Of a stretch of 6,031 nt of DNA, positions 5,779 to 6,031 are shown in pieces. Location of the stretch: assembly GCA_900555225.1 (NCBI GenBank), contig USKL01000101.1:1-6031 (forward strand), written 5' to 3'. How positions within the stretch are numbered: position 1 is the stretch's first letter; each line of letters opens with the position of its first letter. The notes beneath the pieces were generated by a model. That model saw only the letters and a program-made list of their open reading frames with translations, was not told where the DNA came from and did not search any database. Both the position numbers and the translations under genes were made by a program. Origin of the DNA: an uncultured Collinsella sp. (lineage in GTDB: Bacteria; Actinomycetota; Coriobacteriia; Coriobacteriales; Coriobacteriaceae).

Positions 5779-6031
5779 ATTCGCTCGAGCCGGAATCGGT
5801 CGTCTCGGACGTGTCGGAACTGTCATCCGAGCTCTCGTCCTTCGTCTTGGTCGCAGCATCGCGCGACGTTCCCTGCGGCGTGCTGTTGGCCGTGCTCACG
5901 TCCTCATCCGAGGCCGACTGTTCGTCGGTCAGCGAGGTGATGACCAGCACTTCCTCGTTGTTCTCGGCCGTGGTCTGAGCGCGCACCACAATGGTGTAGT
6001 ACACGTCGTTTGCCGATTTCTCAACCGACGA
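5777..6031 (-). CDS. mreC: MreC, rod shape-determining protein, C-terminal 84 codons (partial)
   Basis: MreC is a membrane-anchored extracytoplasmic scaffold of the lateral-wall elongation complex that contacts PBP2 and RodA. Only the 3' end is in the window; the frame is open through the right edge. The visible start (VYYTIVVRAQ, then EEVLVITSL) matches the closing beta strands of the MreC domain, where family members end in a similar hydrophobic '-EVLV-' strand. About 50 further residues follow, almost entirely Ser, Thr, Asp, Glu, Gly and Ala (ending SDSGSSE-like, acidic), a low-complexity tail that would lie outside the cell. The gene stops with TAG at 5779-5777, and mreD starts within 11 bases. 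The identification rests on the short visible domain end plus the order mreC-mreD-PBP2-rodA, which is classical. The length and the coiled coil cannot be judged because the N-terminal part is outside the window. Confidence 0.85.
   Translation of the reverse strand, partial: SSVEKSANDVYYTIVVRAQTTAENNEEVLVITSLTDEQSASDEDVSTANSTPQGTSRDAATKTKDESSDDSSDTSETTDSGSSE

Noticed and set aside
1..6031. Mobile element, CRISPR array, RNA gene or terminator
   Set aside because: No direct or inverted repeats, tRNA-like folds or hairpin-plus-T-run were seen. Gaps between genes are 18 bases or less, leaving no room for them outside coding sequence.

Overview
The window is a tightly packed, single-direction stretch of a bacterial chromosome. 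All genes are on the minus strand, read right to left. Gene content and protein style (high-GC coding, class B PBP and MreCD of Gram-positive type, a TIGR03960-like cobalamin/radical SAM protein downstream) suggest an actinobacterium of the class Coriobacteriia, of the Collinsella/Olsenella kind. That placement rests on recognition of protein style, not on a search.

Layout in order of transcription: the 3' end of mreC (6031-5777); mreD (5765-5199); a class B penicillin-binding protein of the PBP2/MrdA type (5185-3116); rodA, broken by a frameshift (3106-1888); a DUF697-like membrane protein of unknown function (1869-940); and the first 310 codons of a B12-binding-domain radical SAM protein that runs off the left edge (930-1). 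Gaps between genes are only 9 to 18 bases, each with a Shine-Dalgarno sequence. I see no internal promoter, terminator, tRNA, repeat, CRISPR array or mobile element, so the whole window looks like part of one operon whose promoter (and probably mreB) lies beyond the right edge.

The first four genes encode the elongasome. MreC and MreD are the membrane scaffold, RodA is the SEDS glycosyltransferase that polymerises lipid II, and PBP2 is its transpeptidase partner. The last two genes are not known elongasome parts but appear to be co-transcribed with it.

The main anomaly is in rodA. After 'LLIF' the frame runs into a TAA at 2104-2102, while the conserved last two membrane segments continue in the +1 frame down to 1888. 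Compared with RodA spacing in E. coli and B. subtilis, the break looks like an 8-base loss around 2105-2121. The conserved catalytic-region Asp303 is upstream of the break, but the last ~70 residues are lost unless the ribosome slips. The stop context is CUU-UAA, which resembles the prfB CUU-UGA slip site but has no nearby stimulatory Shine-Dalgarno sequence. Other notable points are a PBP2 with two N-terminal membrane segments, four gene junctions in which the UAG stop is fused to the next gene's Shine-Dalgarno, and the DUF697-like and radical SAM genes that follow the elongasome genes.
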